Origin: Azotobacter bryophylli
Lineage (GTDB): Bacteria; Pseudomonadota; Gammaproteobacteria; Pseudomonadales; Pseudomonadaceae
NCBI RefSeq assembly: GCF_042643485.1
Contig: NZ_JBHRSJ010000012.1
Coordinates: 248,001-312,000 of the forward strand
Length of the DNA: 64,000 bases
Direction of reading: 5' to 3'
Shown: in pieces, positions 63,131 to 64,000 of the stretch
How positions within the stretch are numbered: position 1 is the first letter of the stretch
Layout: each line of letters opens with the position of its first letter
The notes under the pieces: model-generated
Databases searched by the model: none
Seen by the model: the letters and a program-made list of their open reading frames with translations, nothing else
Told to the model about the DNA's origin: nothing
Translations under genes and position numbers: made by a program

Positions 63131-64000
63131 ATGAGCAGTACCGTCAAGGCGCCGCCCAGCGCCTTCCGTCTGGCCCTCGGCGAATGGGCGCGCAGCGATG
63201 GGCTCATGTGGGTGTTCATCGCCAAGGCTCTGCTGACCAGCTTCGTCGCCCTCTGGCTGGCCTATCGTCTGGAACTGCCGCAACCAAGCACCGTGCTGGC
63301 CACAGTGTTCATCGTCATGCAGCGGCAGAGCGGCGAGGTTCTGGCGAAGAGCTTCTACCGCATCATCGGCACCTTGACCGGCCTGACCGTGATGATCCCG
63401 CTGATCGCCCTGTTCAACCAGGAGCGAGTGCTCTTCCTCCTCTGCCTGGCCCTGTGGCTCGGCCTGTGCACCATAGGTTCGGCGCGCTACCGCGACTTCC
63501 GCGGCTATGCCTGCGTGCTGGCCGGCTATACCGCGGCCCTGATCGGCCTGCCGCACATCCACGATCCGGAAAACGCCTTCATCCAGGCCCTCTGGCGGGT
63601 GCTGGAAATCAGCCTGGGCATCATCTGCACCGGCCTGATCAGCGCCCTGGTGCTGCCGCAGACCACCAGCGCCGTCCTGCGCACCCAGCTCGCCACCCGC
63701 GTCCGCGACTTCGCCCGCTACGCCTGCGAAGCCCTGGCCGGCCCGCTCGACCCGCAGCACCTGGAGGCGATCCACGCCCGCCTGGTGTCGGAAAGCGTGA
63801 CCCTAGAGAACCTGCGCAACACCAGCGCCTTCGAGGACCCGGAAATCCGCATGCGGCATGGTCGGATCGGTCGCATGAACAACGAATTCATGGTCTTCTC
63901 GACCCGCTTCCACTCCCTCTACCAGCTGATCCGCCGCCTGGAAAGCGCCCAGGAACCGCATGTCCTCGATGCCCTGAAGCCTTGCCTGGCGATCGTCTCC
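63131..64000 (+). CDS. FUSC-family inner-membrane exporter, 5' part (AaeB-like)
   Basis: First 290 residues of an inner-membrane transporter; the frame is open to the window end with no stop. An ATG at 63131 is preceded by aggtcggctcg. The first 180 residues hold about six hydrophobic segments (for example LMWVFIAKALLTSFVALWLA and GYACVLAGYTAALIGL), followed by a cytoplasmic helical domain, as in FUSC/AaeB proteins that export aromatic acids. It is 10 bp after the outer-membrane lipoprotein gene. The order LysR / OMF / FUSC fits an aromatic-acid efflux operon. Confidence 0.85.
   Translation, partial: MSSTVKAPPSAFRLALGEWARSDGLMWVFIAKALLTSFVALWLAYRLELPQPSTVLATVFIVMQRQSGEVLAKSFYRIIGTLTGLTVMIPLIALFNQERVLFLLCLALWLGLCTIGSARYRDFRGYACVLAGYTAALIGLPHIHDPENAFIQALWRVLEISLGIICTGLISALVLPQTTSAVLRTQLATRVRDFARYACEALAGPLDPQHLEAIHARLVSESVTLENLRNTSAFEDPEIRMRHGRIGRMNNEFMVFSTRFHSLYQLIRRLESAQEPHVLDALKPCLAIVS

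Overview
The window is a GC-rich, tightly packed chromosomal segment of a gammaproteobacterium, most likely a Pseudomonadaceae member (Azotobacter or Pseudomonas stutzeri-like). The evidence is the gene order trmL-secB-grxC-rhodanese-gpmI-envC-ctpA-hisFAHB, the asmA-mutY-yggX block, Rsm-family small RNAs with GacA boxes, and Pseudomonas-type hairpin repeats. The genus is inferred from gene content, not proven.

Layout. 1-2.7 kb: 3' end of a GntP-type permease and a CoA-transferase. 2.7-3.7 kb: a gene-free stretch that appears to hold two divergent small-RNA loci. One, on the minus strand, is an unusually long Rsm-type RNA with a perfect GacA box. The other, on the plus strand, is a possible sigma-54-driven RNA. 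3.7-18.5 kb: housekeeping core (tRNA modification, protein export, redox, glycolysis, cell-division peptidoglycan regulation, C-terminal processing, histidine synthesis, PanZ-like protein, AsmA, MutY, YggX). 18.6-18.8 kb: two identical tRNA-Phe genes. 19-25 kb: two convergent MgtA-type P-type ATPases around a CusF-like periplasmic protein. 25-28 kb: a CBS-domain protein and a chemoreceptor. 28-33 kb: a six-gene operon for a group 3b-like cytoplasmic NiFe hydrogenase with its own maturation protease and a stand-alone cyclic-nucleotide-binding protein. 33-40 kb: a three-gene operon of transglutaminase-like, circularly permuted ATP-grasp/alpha-E and DUF2126 proteins, a conserved but functionally undefined amide-chemistry system. 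40-48.7 kb: a methyltransferase, tRNA-Thr, a phosphoesterase, a TonB-dependent receptor, a sirtuin, a flavin monooxygenase and a histidine phosphatase. 48.9-57.7 kb: a NERD-helicase, a hybrid histidine kinase, an alkyltransferase, a VOC protein, two phosphoesterases and a small membrane protein. 57.8-64 kb: a WYL regulator, an RsmZ-like RNA, a periplasmic binding protein, a P-type ATPase remnant, a LysR regulator and the start of an efflux operon that runs off the window.

Working together: the hydrogenase operon lies directly downstream of, and on the same strand as, the transglutaminase/ATP-grasp operon, 112 bp apart, with a perfect palindrome in the gap. Two separate GacA/Rsm-type RNAs within 64 kb suggest an expanded GacA-RsmA circuit. 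The most interesting regions are the sRNA island at 2.8-3.6 kb, the RsmZ-like locus at 58.8-59.1 kb, and the amidoligase-type operon.
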